Assembly: GCA_025463305.1 (NCBI GenBank)
Contig: JAOBWK010000095.1
Location: forward strand, 1-64,000
Direction: 5' to 3'
DNA length: 64,000 nucleotides
DNA from: Ilumatobacteraceae bacterium
Lineage (GTDB): Bacteria; Actinomycetota; Acidimicrobiia; Acidimicrobiales; Ilumatobacteraceae
Part shown: piece by piece, positions 51,987 to 60,499 of the stretch
Numbering within the stretch: the first letter of the stretch is position 1
How the letters are laid out: each line of letters opens with the position of its first letter
Notes under the pieces: model-generated
Told to the model about the DNA's origin: nothing
The model's database searches: none
The model's input: only the letters and a program-made list of their open reading frames with translations
Program-made: the position numbers and the translations under genes

Positions 51987-53513
51987 TCAGGGCTCGTCCA
52001 GTTGAGGCGTGCCGTCGACGACCTGCCCGATCGGGTTGCCCCTTGCATCGATGATCGTGACGGGTGAGCCGAAGCGCGACCCGGTCGGTGGCGGCGCATC
52101 GAGTTCGGCGGTCAACACGTACCCGACGACGAGTCCGTCCTTGCCGACCGGCGTGTACTTGCGATGGGTGGATCCGTCGGTCCCGCCCAGGGATGGCAAC
52201 TCGTCGGAGGGTACCGAGCCGACCGGCGGTAGAGAGGGGTCGTCTGATGGCACGGCCGGGATGCACGAGGCGGACGATGCGGGGACGATGCCGACGTCGA
52301 TGGCGACGGGCTCTTCGCCGGCCACCGATCGGCCTCTGAAGAGATCGGCGATCGCGTGGCTGTTGGGGCTGGCAAGGTCCGGCGTGAAGCCAGCGGTACC
52401 GACGCTGCCGGAGAAGTCGTACATCCCGAAGTCGGCCGCAGGAACCGCAACCACCGTGTCGAGCTGATCGATGAGATCGGCCTCGAGCAGGTTGTGGTCG
52501 GTCACGATGTTCGGTTCGAGGCCGGTGATCACCGTTGCGGCGTTCCACGAGGCGAGCGTGCCGTTGGCCACCCCGGTCGCGATCAGACGGCGGAGGAAGT
52601 CGAACTGACGGTAGATCCGACCGCGCTCACCCGAGGGGTCGGTGCGCCACTCGCCGGCTGCGGTCTCGTACTCGAGATGGGTCGACGTGAGATACGGGGC
52701 GATGTCGCTGCTCGTGAACGTGTGGCATCCGGGCTCCGTGACATCGAGACCCGTCTGGGCGTCGCGGACGGCGTAGGGCAGAGGAACAGCGATGCTTCCG
52801 ACGGCGTCGAGCAGCGACCCGACGGCGCACTGGTCGAGCTGGACGTAGTGGTCGATGGCGATGAAGAACGTGACGTAGATCTGATCGACGAGCAGCTCCG
52901 GGTTGTCGATGGCGAAGATCGAACCGAGCGTCGTCGTCGCATTTTCCCTGTCCTTCACGACGAGGTTCGTGGGAATGCCGAGCAGGCTGGCGCGTCCCGT
53001 CGTCAGGTCCGTCCGAAGGACTTGGATCGACAGCGTGGCCGGATCGACCTCGGTCGTCGAGCTGGTCTGGCACGTGTCGGCGGTGAAGCTGACGATGAGC
53101 GTGTTCTCCGCGGTCGATGCGTCGATCGAGCCATCGGTGACCGGGCTGGCTGTCGTGCTCGGGAGGGACGAAGTGCTCTCCGGCACGACGGGGAGGGGAA
53201 CTGACGAGTTCGTCACCGCGCTCGGCGTGTCCGTCCGGACGACGGACGGATTGGTCGGGGGCTCCTGGTGGGACGTGACCAGTTCGCGGCGGTCGGAGGC
53301 TCGCGTCGCGGAGAACGTGATGGCCGACGCAACGACGACCACCGCCGCAGCGATTCCCGATGTCGTCAGCCGACGCGAGCGACGATGCTGTCGAGCAGCG
53401 CGATCGATGTCGGTCTGCATCGTCGGTCCAGGCGTGATGTCGCTCGTGGCGGCGCGGAGGCGTGATCGCAAGCGTGCCTCGAGGTCGGAACCGTCCGGTT
53501 CGTCGTGGTTCAT
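51987..53513 (-). CDS. Membrane protein with degenerate LCP-like ectodomain, sigma factor partner
   Basis: 508 aa, ATGA overlap with the upstream ECF sigma gene. The N-terminal ~45 cytoplasmic residues end in an Arg-rich stretch, then one membrane helix (~50-70), then a Thr/Pro/Ser linker to ~135. The ectodomain resembles LytR-CpsA-Psr: LLGIPTNLVV (normally IPRD), AIDHYVQLDQCAVGSLLDAVG, and DPSGERGRIYRQFDFLRRLI. The usual Arg-Asp after IP is Thr-Asn, so phosphotransferase activity is doubtful. A C-terminal extension from ~380 is unique. Probably an anti-sigma-like sensor; the cytoplasmic part lacks an obvious zinc motif. Confidence 0.7.
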   Translation of the reverse strand: MNHDEPDGSDLEARLRSRLRAATSDITPGPTMQTDIDRAARQHRRSRRLTTSGIAAAVVVVASAITFSATRASDRRELVTSHQEPPTNPSVVRTDTPSAVTNSSVPLPVVPESTSSLPSTTASPVTDGSIDASTAENTLIVSFTADTCQTSSTTEVDPATLSIQVLRTDLTTGRASLLGIPTNLVVKDRENATTTLGSIFAIDNPELLVDQIYVTFFIAIDHYVQLDQCAVGSLLDAVGSIAVPLPYAVRDAQTGLDVTEPGCHTFTSSDIAPYLTSTHLEYETAAGEWRTDPSGERGRIYRQFDFLRRLIATGVANGTLASWNAATVITGLEPNIVTDHNLLEADLIDQLDTVVAVPAADFGMYDFSGSVGTAGFTPDLASPNSHAIADLFRGRSVAGEEPVAIDVGIVPASSASCIPAVPSDDPSLPPVGSVPSDELPSLGGTDGSTHRKYTPVGKDGLVVGYVLTAELDAPPPTGSRFGSPVTIIDARGNPIGQVVDGTPQLDEP

Positions 53514-54049
53514 GCGCCCTCCTCGAGGATGCGTCGAAGGTGGGCGAGTGCCCGGCTGCTGTGCGTCTTCACCGTGCCGACCGAGACGCCGAGGATGCGC
53601 GCGACCTCGATCTCGGACACATCGTCGTGGTATCGGAGGACCACCACCGTCCGCTGGCGAACGGGCAGTTCGGCGAGCGCGGCGACGAGCGGGTCCCGGT
53701 TCGTTTCGGGTGTGAGATCACCTTCGGCACGGATCTGGCTCGAGTATCGAGCGATCGCTCGCCGCTCGTGGACGCGCCGTCGGTGACGTGACCGAACCTC
53801 GTTGACGACCGCTCGCCGCAGGTATTGCAACGGGTTCTCGATCACTCCCGTACGCCACTTCGGGAGCACTCTCGCGAACACATCCGCGGTGATCTCGTCG
53901 GCTACGTGCCGATCACCGGAGAGCAGAACCGCGAGCTTCAACACCGCTGCGTGGTGGTCGGCGAAGACTGTGGCGAACCCGTCGTCGACGTTGCGCTGCA
54001 CGCCCTCGTTCAGGATGGTGATGTCGACCGGATGCTGCATCTCAACCAT
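53510..54049 (-). CDS. ECF RNA polymerase sigma factor (SigE-like)
   Basis: 179 aa from ATG at 54049 (MVEMQHPVDI), with GGGAG five bases upstream; the longer frame would need a TTG at 54091. Sigma region 2: FATVFADHHAAVLKLAVLLSGDRHVADEITADVFARVLPKW. Region 4: LAELPVRQRTVVVLRYHDDVSEIEVARILGVSVGTVKTHSSRALAHL (positions in the last third). No region 3, as expected. Co-expressed with the LCP-like membrane protein by ATGA overlap. Divergent from the second ECF gene. Confidence 0.88.
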   Translation of the reverse strand: MVEMQHPVDITILNEGVQRNVDDGFATVFADHHAAVLKLAVLLSGDRHVADEITADVFARVLPKWRTGVIENPLQYLRRAVVNEVRSRHRRRVHERRAIARYSSQIRAEGDLTPETNRDPLVAALAELPVRQRTVVVLRYHDDVSEIEVARILGVSVGTVKTHSSRALAHLRRILEEGA

Positions 54050-54096
54050 CCAGACTCCCGAGGCACCGAGTCCGTTGACATCCGTCTCCAATTCGT

Positions 54097-54131
54097 CGGT
54101 TCAGACGACGGTGCTTCCGGTTCACGGTGCT
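54097..54131. promoter_or_regulatory. Paired direct repeats between two divergent sigma genes
   Basis: CGGTTCA occurs at 54097-54103 and 54118-54124; CGGTGCT at 54109-54115 and 54125-54131. The two pairs have different inner spacing (five bases versus none). They lie in the 127-base gap between the ECF starts at 54049 and 54177. They may be sigma or regulator sites; this is inference from position only. Confidence 0.35.
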
Positions 54132-54176
54132 CGATCTTGGCGGTTGTCGCACTCGGGTGGGGTTACATGTGTCGTG

Positions 54177-54632
54177 ATGGTCGATGACGACGCTGAGGTG
54201 TACCGCAGGTATGCCGGCGATCTGATTCGATTCGCGACCGCACTGGTCGGCCCGCACGATGCCGAGGACGTGCTGGCGACTGCGGTGGTGCACGCTCTGG
54301 CGACGCCCCGTTGGGTACACGTGGACAACCGTCGGGCGTACCTCTATCGCGCCATCCTTCACGAGGCGTCGAAGTTGCGGCGCTCTGCACGACGTCGCCG
54401 CGCGCGGGAGGAGCGGGCCGCGACACCCGGTTCGGTCGAGCAGGTGGCCGGGGATGTGGATGTGCTGGTCGCATTGCGCGGCCTGTCGGAGCGTCAGCGT
54501 GCGGTCGTGTTCCTGACGTACTGGGCGGACCTGGACGTGGCTGCGGTCGCTGCCGAGTTGGGTGTGTCCGTGCGCACCGTCGAGCGGGAGTTGACCGCGT
54601 CGAGAGCGATGTTGGCAAGGAGGCTGTCATGA
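54177..54632 (+). CDS. Small ECF-like sigma factor
   Basis: 151 aa from ATG at 54177 (GTG at 54174 is in frame too). Region 2: VYRRYAGDLIRFATALVGPHDAEDVLATAVVHAL. Region 4 HTH: LSERQRAVVFLTYWADLDVAAVAAELGVSVRTVERELTAS (~105-145). It is at the short end for the ECF family (160-200). The stop overlaps the start of a membrane protein (ATGA), copying the layout of the divergent sigma-LCP pair. Confidence 0.82.
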   Translation: MVDDDAEVYRRYAGDLIRFATALVGPHDAEDVLATAVVHALATPRWVHVDNRRAYLYRAILHEASKLRRSARRRRAREERAATPGSVEQVAGDVDVLVALRGLSERQRAVVFLTYWADLDVAAVAAELGVSVRTVERELTASRAMLARRLS

Positions 54633-56380
54633 GCGAGTCCGTCGATGACCGGATCCGTGCCCTCATGGGCGAGATCGATCGCGTCGCGCCGCCGCCGCCG
54701 GATTTCGCCACGCTCCGCACGACCCCTCACCGGAACCCGACCGCCGCACCCGCCCCGGCCGCATACGGTGACGAGCCCCGGTCGCGCCGACACGTGATCG
54801 GACCGGCGATCGCGGCAGCGCTCATCGTCCTCGCGGTCGGTGTCGTCGTGATCGCACGCGCGTCCAGCCATCACGTGTCGACGATCTCACCGACTCCCGG
54901 CACGTCCCTCGATGAACCGACCGCGAGCACGTCGATCGGAACGGCCCCGGTGACGACCGTCACGACCGCTCCGTCATCGACGTCGTCGACCACCACGACG
55001 ACCGCTCAAACATCCACGGCATCCACGACTCCGGCCGCGACGCCCTCGTCAGCACTGATCGTGCATCCGTTCGGGTCGCGCAGCGAGGTCATCGACGTCG
55101 GCGTGACCGACGCCAACGTCACCACACACAGAGCAGCGACCAACCCTGGCGACGTGGTGCTGGACTACGAGCTGCAGATCGGCTTCGACCCCCGCAACCT
55201 CAGCAGCACCATCGAAACCCCGGCGGCAACCTCGGACACCCAGCTGGCGATCGAGACCAGCTGCGCGACCTCGGGTTGCCTCAGCGTGCAGCCGGTCAAC
55301 GACCGGATCCAGACCACGGTCCAGCTGACGGTGCGCCGCACGACCGTCGACCTCACCCGGGGCGAGCACGATGCCCCGTTCGCGATCCACTTCACCGACG
55401 GCACCGTCGAGCGCTTCACCATCGGGCTGTACGCCGAACCGGCCCCGTCGGAGGCGATCGCGACGCAAGCCACCACCCTGACCGGGCCGCCGAGAGCGAT
55501 CCAGACCGTGTTCGACATCGGCCACTTCGACTACCACATGATCTCGGCGTTCGGCTCGATCTGGCTGCTCGGCCAGAGCTCGTACAGCGTGACCCGGCTC
55601 GACGCCAGGACGGGCGCCGTGCTCGCGTCGATCCCGATCGGCATCCCCAGCAACCGCCTCACCGCCAACGCCGACGCTGTCTACGTCGCCGGCGACCCAG
55701 TGCTCCGAATCGACCCGGCGACGAACACCGTCACTCCGCTCACGGCTCCCGGTCTCACCGTCAACTCGAGAGCGATCATCGCCGACGGCCAGACCCTCTG
55801 GGCCGCCAGTCTCACCGGCGGCATCTACCGCATCGACCCGGACGGCACCGTCACCATCTTGCACCCGTCGACGCCAGCGGCGTGGGTCGATCTCGCTGTC
55901 TCCCACGGGAAGGTCTGGGCACTCGGCCGGGACACCAGCGGTGCCCGACTCGTCTCGTTCGACGAGTCCACCAGCGTCCCAGTCGACAGTCTCAGCATTC
56001 CGCTCGGCCCGAACCTCGGGATCCCGGCGCGCCTCGTCGCCGACGAACGCGACGTCGTCGTCGGCATCGATCCCCGCACCGGTGGCGCCAACGGGTTCCA
56101 GTCCAACGGGGAGCTCGTGATCGTCGACCCCGACGGCGCGACGATCACCGCCACCGTGCCGCTCCCGACGAGACCCGAAGGGATCGTCCTCACCGACCTG
56201 CACATCTGGACCAGCGGTGCCGTGCTCGACCGGACCACGCTCGCCGTCACGCCGATCACCCTCGGGTTCACCATCGCACGCGGACCCGACGGCTCCATCT
56301 GGGCAACGACCATCAACTCCGGCAGCTTCGACGCGACCTCGATCGCCATTCGCTACGCACCCGGCGACGACTCAGGCTGA
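54629..56380 (+). CDS. Membrane protein with beta-propeller-like ectodomain, sigma factor partner
   Basis: 583 aa from ATG at 54629. The cytoplasmic N-terminus (~1-55) is followed by one membrane helix (HVIGPAIAAALIVLAVGVVVIA), a Ser/Thr linker (~80-140), then an immunoglobulin-like beta stretch with two Cys (SCATSGCL) and, from ~290, repeated blades of the YncE/Vgb type (GSIWLLGQSSYSVTRLDARTG, DGQTLWAASLTGGIYRIDPDG, HGKVWALGRD, PDGSIWATTIN). An extracellular propeller behind a sigma factor suggests a ligand-sensing anti-sigma-like role; this is inference. Confidence 0.72.
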   Translation: MSESVDDRIRALMGEIDRVAPPPPDFATLRTTPHRNPTAAPAPAAYGDEPRSRRHVIGPAIAAALIVLAVGVVVIARASSHHVSTISPTPGTSLDEPTASTSIGTAPVTTVTTAPSSTSSTTTTTAQTSTASTTPAATPSSALIVHPFGSRSEVIDVGVTDANVTTHRAATNPGDVVLDYELQIGFDPRNLSSTIETPAATSDTQLAIETSCATSGCLSVQPVNDRIQTTVQLTVRRTTVDLTRGEHDAPFAIHFTDGTVERFTIGLYAEPAPSEAIATQATTLTGPPRAIQTVFDIGHFDYHMISAFGSIWLLGQSSYSVTRLDARTGAVLASIPIGIPSNRLTANADAVYVAGDPVLRIDPATNTVTPLTAPGLTVNSRAIIADGQTLWAASLTGGIYRIDPDGTVTILHPSTPAAWVDLAVSHGKVWALGRDTSGARLVSFDESTSVPVDSLSIPLGPNLGIPARLVADERDVVVGIDPRTGGANGFQSNGELVIVDPDGATITATVPLPTRPEGIVLTDLHIWTSGAVLDRTTLAVTPITLGFTIARGPDGSIWATTINSGSFDATSIAIRYAPGDDSG

Positions 56381-56456
56381 GGGGCCTCGACATCGATCTC
56401 GGTCATCGCATTGCGCACCTACACTCGGCGCCAGCACCAACCAGGGTGGAGGACCG

Positions 56457-56843
56457 ATGAGCGAGAACCAGATCGTCACCGTACGGCCGAACGAGATGGT
56501 CGACACACTGCAGCACCTGCCGAACTTCGTGGGTGTCTCGCGGGACACCACCGGCGCGACGGGCATCGGGATGAACATCGTCGTGATCCCGGCTGGAGCA
56601 GCCGCTGAGCCCCACTACCACGAGGGGTTCGAGACGGCGATCTACATCCTGTCGGGCCGGGTCGAGACGCGCTACGGCGAAGGACTCCGCGAGGTCGTCG
56701 TCAACGAGGCCGGAGACTTCCTGTTCATCCCGGCCGGCGTACCGCATCAGCCACGCAACCTCAGCGACACCGAGGCCGCTCGAGCGCTCGTCGCCCGGAA
56801 CACCCCTGCCGAACAAGAATCGGTCGTGGCCTACCACCCGTAG
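56457..56843 (+). CDS. Cupin-domain protein
   Basis: 128 aa with GGAGGACCG before the ATG. One cupin barrel: PHYHEGFETAIYILSGRVETRYG (motif 1, positions 52-74, with His and Glu metal ligands) and GDFLFIPAGVPHQPRNLS (motif 2, ~93-110). A mononuclear metal enzyme or sensor of unknown role. It starts 76 bases behind the beta-propeller gene and has its own strong ribosome binding site. Confidence 0.88.
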   Translation: MSENQIVTVRPNEMVDTLQHLPNFVGVSRDTTGATGIGMNIVVIPAGAAAEPHYHEGFETAIYILSGRVETRYGEGLREVVVNEAGDFLFIPAGVPHQPRNLSDTEAARALVARNTPAEQESVVAYHP

Positions 56844-56872
56844 CGATCAGATCAGCGTGCCGATCAGCTCGC

Positions 56873-57601
56873 TCACGGACGAAGGCCACCGTCGGAGTAC
56901 AGCAACTGGCTGTTGATCCACTGCCCGTCCGGGGAGCAGAGGAACCGGACGAGGTTGGCGCAGTCCGCGGGCACGCCGACGCGGGGCTGCAGGTTGCGGG
57001 CGCGCACTTCGGCTTCGATCGAGTCGTTCATCCAGCCGGTGTCGGTCGCCCCCGGGTTGACGACGTTGCAGGTGATGCCGCGCGCGGCGAACTCGACGGC
57101 GGCGGCGAGCACGATGCGGTCCATCGCCGCCTTACTGGCCCCGTATGGCATGTTGAAGGCCGTGTGATCGCTCGTGATCGACACGATTCGACCGGTGCCC
57201 GGCTCGGTGACGAACTGCTCCGCGAAGGCTCTGATCAGCAACCAGGTCGCTCGAACATTGATCGCGAAGTGACGATCGAAGCTCTCCACGGTCGTGTCGA
57301 CGATGTTGGAGTCGACCGACTCGCAGTGGCACAGGATCAACGCGGACACCGGTCCAGCGAGATCATTGGCCCGTTCGAGCACGATGGCCGGTGTCGACGG
57401 ATCGGCCAGATCGGCCTCGATGTCGGCCAGGGGAACGTCGTCTGCGCCCCACCGCATTCGTTGGTCATAACCACGCCAACCGGCGGTGACGACTCGCCAT
57501 CCATCGGTGCGCAAGGCAGTTGCCACCGCAGCGCCGATTCCCCGTGAGCGGCCGACGCCCGTGATGACAGCGACGGGCGGGTCATCGCTGTGCGCCGACA
57601 T
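56873..57601 (-). CDS. SDR-family oxidoreductase
   Basis: 242 aa from ATG at 57601 (MSAHSDDPPVAVITG); an upstream start would add 50 residues with no SDR similarity. TGVGRSRGIG at ~14 is an expanded cofactor loop, CHCESVDSN replaces the usual NNAG at ~90, ITSDHTAF supplies Ser and YGASKAAMDR the Tyr-Lys pair (~150). The NNAG loss is unusual and may alter the active site. C-terminal LLYSDGG is standard. Divergent from the Rid gene. Confidence 0.83.
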   Translation of the reverse strand: MSAHSDDPPVAVITGVGRSRGIGAAVATALRTDGWRVVTAGWRGYDQRMRWGADDVPLADIEADLADPSTPAIVLERANDLAGPVSALILCHCESVDSNIVDTTVESFDRHFAINVRATWLLIRAFAEQFVTEPGTGRIVSITSDHTAFNMPYGASKAAMDRIVLAAAVEFAARGITCNVVNPGATDTGWMNDSIEAEVRARNLQPRVGVPADCANLVRFLCSPDGQWINSQLLYSDGGLRP

Positions 57602-57707
57602 CAACACGACAGTAGCGATGCAGGCCGAGGTCTCGAACTCGTCGATCATCCGATCGGGTGGGAACGGCGGAACCGTGTGCTGTCCGGCGATGCAGCAGAC
57701 TCGCTGT

Positions 57708-58094
57708 GTGAACGAGATCGAGGTCGCAGCCGGACTTCCCCCGACCCCCAACTACCGGTATGCAGACGTTGTCGGCAACCGATTGTTCATCGCAGGACAG
57801 GTACCGCTGAACGTGGATGGCGTTGTGGTGGATGCCGACCGCGTCGAACCGCAGACCGAGCGTTGTCTCGCGAACCTCGACACGCTCATCGCGGCCTACG
57901 GCTTCGGCCGTGAGGACATCCGTCATCTCACGGTCTACGTGGTGGGAGGACATCAGAACCTGCTGGATGCCTGGTCGACGATCGTTCGCGCATTCGACTC
58001 GGATGTCCCACCGGCAACGTTGTTGGGCGTGCAAGGCCTCGGCTACGAACAGCAGCTCGTCGAAATCGACGCACACATCGAACGCACCAGCTGA
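57708..58094 (+). CDS. Rid (YjgF/YER057c/UK114) family protein
   Basis: 128 aa from GTG at 57708; an ATG at 57690 in frame would add six residues. PNYRYADVVGNRLFIAGQVPLNVDG and QTERCLANLDTLIAAYGFGREDIRHLTVYVVG fit the family (residues 15-90). The C-terminus PPATLLGVQGLGYEQQLVEIDAHI has Gly-Tyr where RidA has the catalytic RxxVEVD region; an Arg is missing, so imine deaminase activity is uncertain. Cytoplasmic trimer expected. Confidence 0.82.
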   Translation: MNEIEVAAGLPPTPNYRYADVVGNRLFIAGQVPLNVDGVVVDADRVEPQTERCLANLDTLIAAYGFGREDIRHLTVYVVGGHQNLLDAWSTIVRAFDSDVPPATLLGVQGLGYEQQLVEIDAHIERTS

Positions 58095-58194
58095 CAGCCC
58101 GCTTCGCACGGCTGGCGACGATCGACACTGCGTCGCACCGCTCGCGGCACGAGCGTTGTTCGGTCACCGTGCAGCGATCGGCAACAATGTCCGA

Positions 58195-58740
58195 GTGGGG
58201 TCGTTGCTGGTCGTGACCGGTCCGCCAGGCGCCGGGAAATCGACGTTGGCTGCAGCGCTTGCACTCAGGTTGAACCCGAGCGTGCTCATCGAAGGCGACG
58301 CGTTCTTCCACTTCCTTCGCAACGGAGCGATCGATCCGTGGCTGCCGGAGTCCGACGATCAGAACACAGTCGTCACCCGGGCCGCAGGTGCAGCAACCGG
58401 TGAGTTCGCACGCGGGGACATTCACGCCGTGTTCGACGGTGTCATCGGGTCCTGGTTCCTCGACGAGTTCCTGGCCGCCACCGGTCTCGCCGCGCTCGAC
58501 TACGCGGTGTTGCTGCCTCCCGTGGATCTCTGCGTTCAGCGTGTCCTGACTCGAGAGCGGCACGGGTTCAAGAACGAGCCTGCCGCGCGACACATGCACG
58601 ATCAGTTCACTCGCCGACCGCCGGCCGATCGCCACGTCTTCCGCCAGTTCGACCAGTCACCCGATGAACTCGCGACCTGCGTTCTCGACGCCCGCAGCCG
58701 AGGCGAGCTCAGCTACGAGACGTCCGCTGATCCTCGGTGA
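58195..58740 (+). CDS. P-loop kinase-like ATPase
   Basis: 181 aa from GTG at 58195. Walker A VTGPPGAGKSTLAAALALRL at ~8-27; then EGDAFFHFLRNG and, near 90, VFDGVIGSWFLDEFL. It resembles the gluconate kinase/chloramphenicol phosphotransferase/zeta-like small kinase group. The substrate cannot be told. No toxin or antitoxin partner is adjacent. It follows the Rid gene with a 100-base gap. Confidence 0.72.
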   Translation: MGSLLVVTGPPGAGKSTLAAALALRLNPSVLIEGDAFFHFLRNGAIDPWLPESDDQNTVVTRAAGAATGEFARGDIHAVFDGVIGSWFLDEFLAATGLAALDYAVLLPPVDLCVQRVLTRERHGFKNEPAARHMHDQFTRRPPADRHVFRQFDQSPDELATCVLDARSRGELSYETSADPR

Positions 58741-58825
58741 TTCGCACGCCAGTCTTGGACGAGCCGCTCGCGGACGGGGGCGGCGTGAGGCCATGAGCGC
58801 CCACGACGACGCCGCCTGGCGCCCG

Positions 58826-59563
58826 TCAGTCTGCGCCGAGCAGGCGACGGATCCAATCACTCGACGCCGCGGAGGCCACCGACTTCCCGCTCGCGTCGGT
58901 GTCGTCCGGACGCGCTCCGTGCTCGAGCAGCAGGACGATGATCCGGCCCTGCTCGGCCTTGGCCCTCTCCGATCCGGCATTGCTTCGACCGGTGCTCTGC
59001 ACCGCAAGATGGAGCGGCGTCGATCCGCTCTTGTTCGGCGAGCGCGCATCCGCACCACCCGCGAGGAGGGCGCGGACCGCCGACGACGAACGAGTCCTGA
59101 CCGCTCGATGGAGCGGGGCCACGCCGCTCGTGTCCAACGCGTTGGAATCCGCCCCGGCATCGATCAGCAGCGTGACCACTTCGGCCTGAGCGACCGGATC
59201 CCAGTGCTCGCTTCCTGGGCTTCCGTCCGCGGCGTAGTGAAGAGGTTCGGCGCCCCTGCGATTGCGGGCGCGCACGTCTGCCCCTTTCCCCGCGAGCAGC
59301 TCGACGGAATCCCTCGCATGGGCCGCTGCGGCGACGTGCAGTGCCGTGTCCCCTGCGTACACGTAGTGGCGGATCGCGTCGAGGAAGTACCGATCAGCGG
59401 CTTGCCTGCTCGCGCCGATCTTCATCGATCGGTTCACGAGATCACTGGACGACGCAAGCAAACGTGAAACCTCCCGATGGTCATGGGAAGTGATCGCGTC
59501 GAAGACGGCGAGCAGCGCTTCGTCCCCGTCATGGCCACCGCCTTGACTGGGTCCCTTCGCCAC
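58826..59563 (-). CDS. Ankyrin-repeat protein
   Basis: 245 aa from GTG at 59563, the best-placed start; longer starts lack similarity. About five ankyrin repeats: GDTALHVAAAAHARDSVELLAGKGADV, GAEPLHYAADG, GVAPLHRAVRTRSSSAVRALLAGGAD, GSTPLHLAVQS and a final ...LLLEHGARPDDTD (all within 85-235). No signal peptide. Such proteins bind other proteins; no partner is evident. Confidence 0.78.
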   Translation of the reverse strand: MAKGPSQGGGHDGDEALLAVFDAITSHDHREVSRLLASSSDLVNRSMKIGASRQAADRYFLDAIRHYVYAGDTALHVAAAAHARDSVELLAGKGADVRARNRRGAEPLHYAADGSPGSEHWDPVAQAEVVTLLIDAGADSNALDTSGVAPLHRAVRTRSSSAVRALLAGGADARSPNKSGSTPLHLAVQSTGRSNAGSERAKAEQGRIIVLLLEHGARPDDTDASGKSVASAASSDWIRRLLGAD

Positions 59564-59757
59564 CCGCTCAGATTGGCGCTTCGACGGCCGACACGCAAGC
59601 GACGGATGGCCCACGTCCTCGAATGGGCCGGCGTCCTCCTGGTGGGTGTGGCGCGGTCGGCCGACACGGGCGGTCGAGAAACGAACGAACGGCAGCGAGG
59701 CAAGGTCGATGACGATCAACGAAGCGTCGACGACGATCAACGAGGTCGTTTGCCCGC

Positions 59758-59816
59758 GCCGAATCCTCGGAGCAAGCGCGCGCGTCGATGCAGAAACGAC
59801 GGTCGCCGAGCCACAG
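59758..59816 (-). repeat. Dispersed hairpin repeat, copy C
   Basis: One of three similar intergenic elements (others at 62476-62550 and 63620-63695). It shares GCCGAATCC at one end and the core CGTCGATGCAGAAACGACGG. Inner stem CTCGG (59766-59770) pairs with CCGAG (59806-59810). This copy lacks the matching outer TCGGC and is the most divergent. It lies in the 263-base gap before the ankyrin gene start. The rest of that gap shows only a short direct repeat, GACGATCAACGA. Confidence 0.5.
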
Positions 59817-59826
59817 TTCTGGGGGG

Positions 59827-60348
59827 TCAGATGGTCGTCGATGCGGCGAGCGGCCACGAGCGTGCCACGGTCCATTGGCCGTCGTCGTCCTCGACCAGCA
59901 ACGTGAGCCGATCCACGCGAGTCGACACAGGGAGCCCAGGAGCAATCACACGTTCCAGGCTGTCGGCGGTGGCGTCATCGATCCGACTTCCGACGGTCAG
60001 GTGCGGGTGCGGATCCGGGAACGCTCCGCCGTACGGAGGGCAATCCGGAAACGCGTCGACAAAGGTTCGCGTCATCTGCTTGAAGCGGTCAAACGGCTCC
60101 GGCGACAAGAACAGGACGCCACCTGGAAATCGATCCATCGATGCGAGGGTCGCGTCGAACGGTTCGATTCGACTCGCGATCGCCGCGACGTCTCGTGCGG
60201 TTTCTTCGTCGACGACGGCGCGAAACGGATGAAGGACCGTGACGTGGGCCGGCACACCACGAGCGGCCATCGGATCATGCACGAGCCGGTGAACGGAGAT
60301 CAACGGCTCGGCTTCGACCACAACCACCACGAGAGCAGACCGAGTCAC
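59827..60348 (-). CDS. 2H phosphoesterase / 2'-5' RNA ligase-like protein
   Basis: 173 aa from GTG at 60348 (VTRSALVVVVVEAE). Two HxT motifs of the 2H superfamily: AHVTVLHPF (~35) and HPHLTVGSRI (~127). The family includes LigT-type RNA ligase and cyclic phosphodiesterases, so it likely handles 2',3'-cyclic phosphates. A TTG/ATG start 33 residues upstream is less probable. Stand-alone gene. Confidence 0.83.
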   Translation of the reverse strand: MTRSALVVVVVEAEPLISVHRLVHDPMAARGVPAHVTVLHPFRAVVDEETARDVAAIASRIEPFDATLASMDRFPGGVLFLSPEPFDRFKQMTRTFVDAFPDCPPYGGAFPDPHPHLTVGSRIDDATADSLERVIAPGLPVSTRVDRLTLLVEDDDGQWTVARSWPLAASTTI

Positions 60349-60499
60349 GGTCCGACCATACCTGCGCGTCCCCCGCGGCTCGACGAGCAAGAGCCGGAGG
60401 CCTCCCCCACGACCGTGCGAATGAAGCTCCAACTTGGTGCTGGTCAACCCTGGGCCCGGCTGCGAGCAACCGCCGAGCGACTGCCGGAACCCGCGGCTT

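Noticed and set aside
53802..54176. Longer N-terminus for the second sigma factor
   Set aside because: The upstream part of that frame is antisense to the first sigma gene; the ATG at 54177 fits sigma region 2.
58195..59563. Toxin-antitoxin pair (zeta-like kinase with ankyrin protein)
   Set aside because: The two genes are convergent, not an operon, and the kinase lacks clear zeta toxin motifs.
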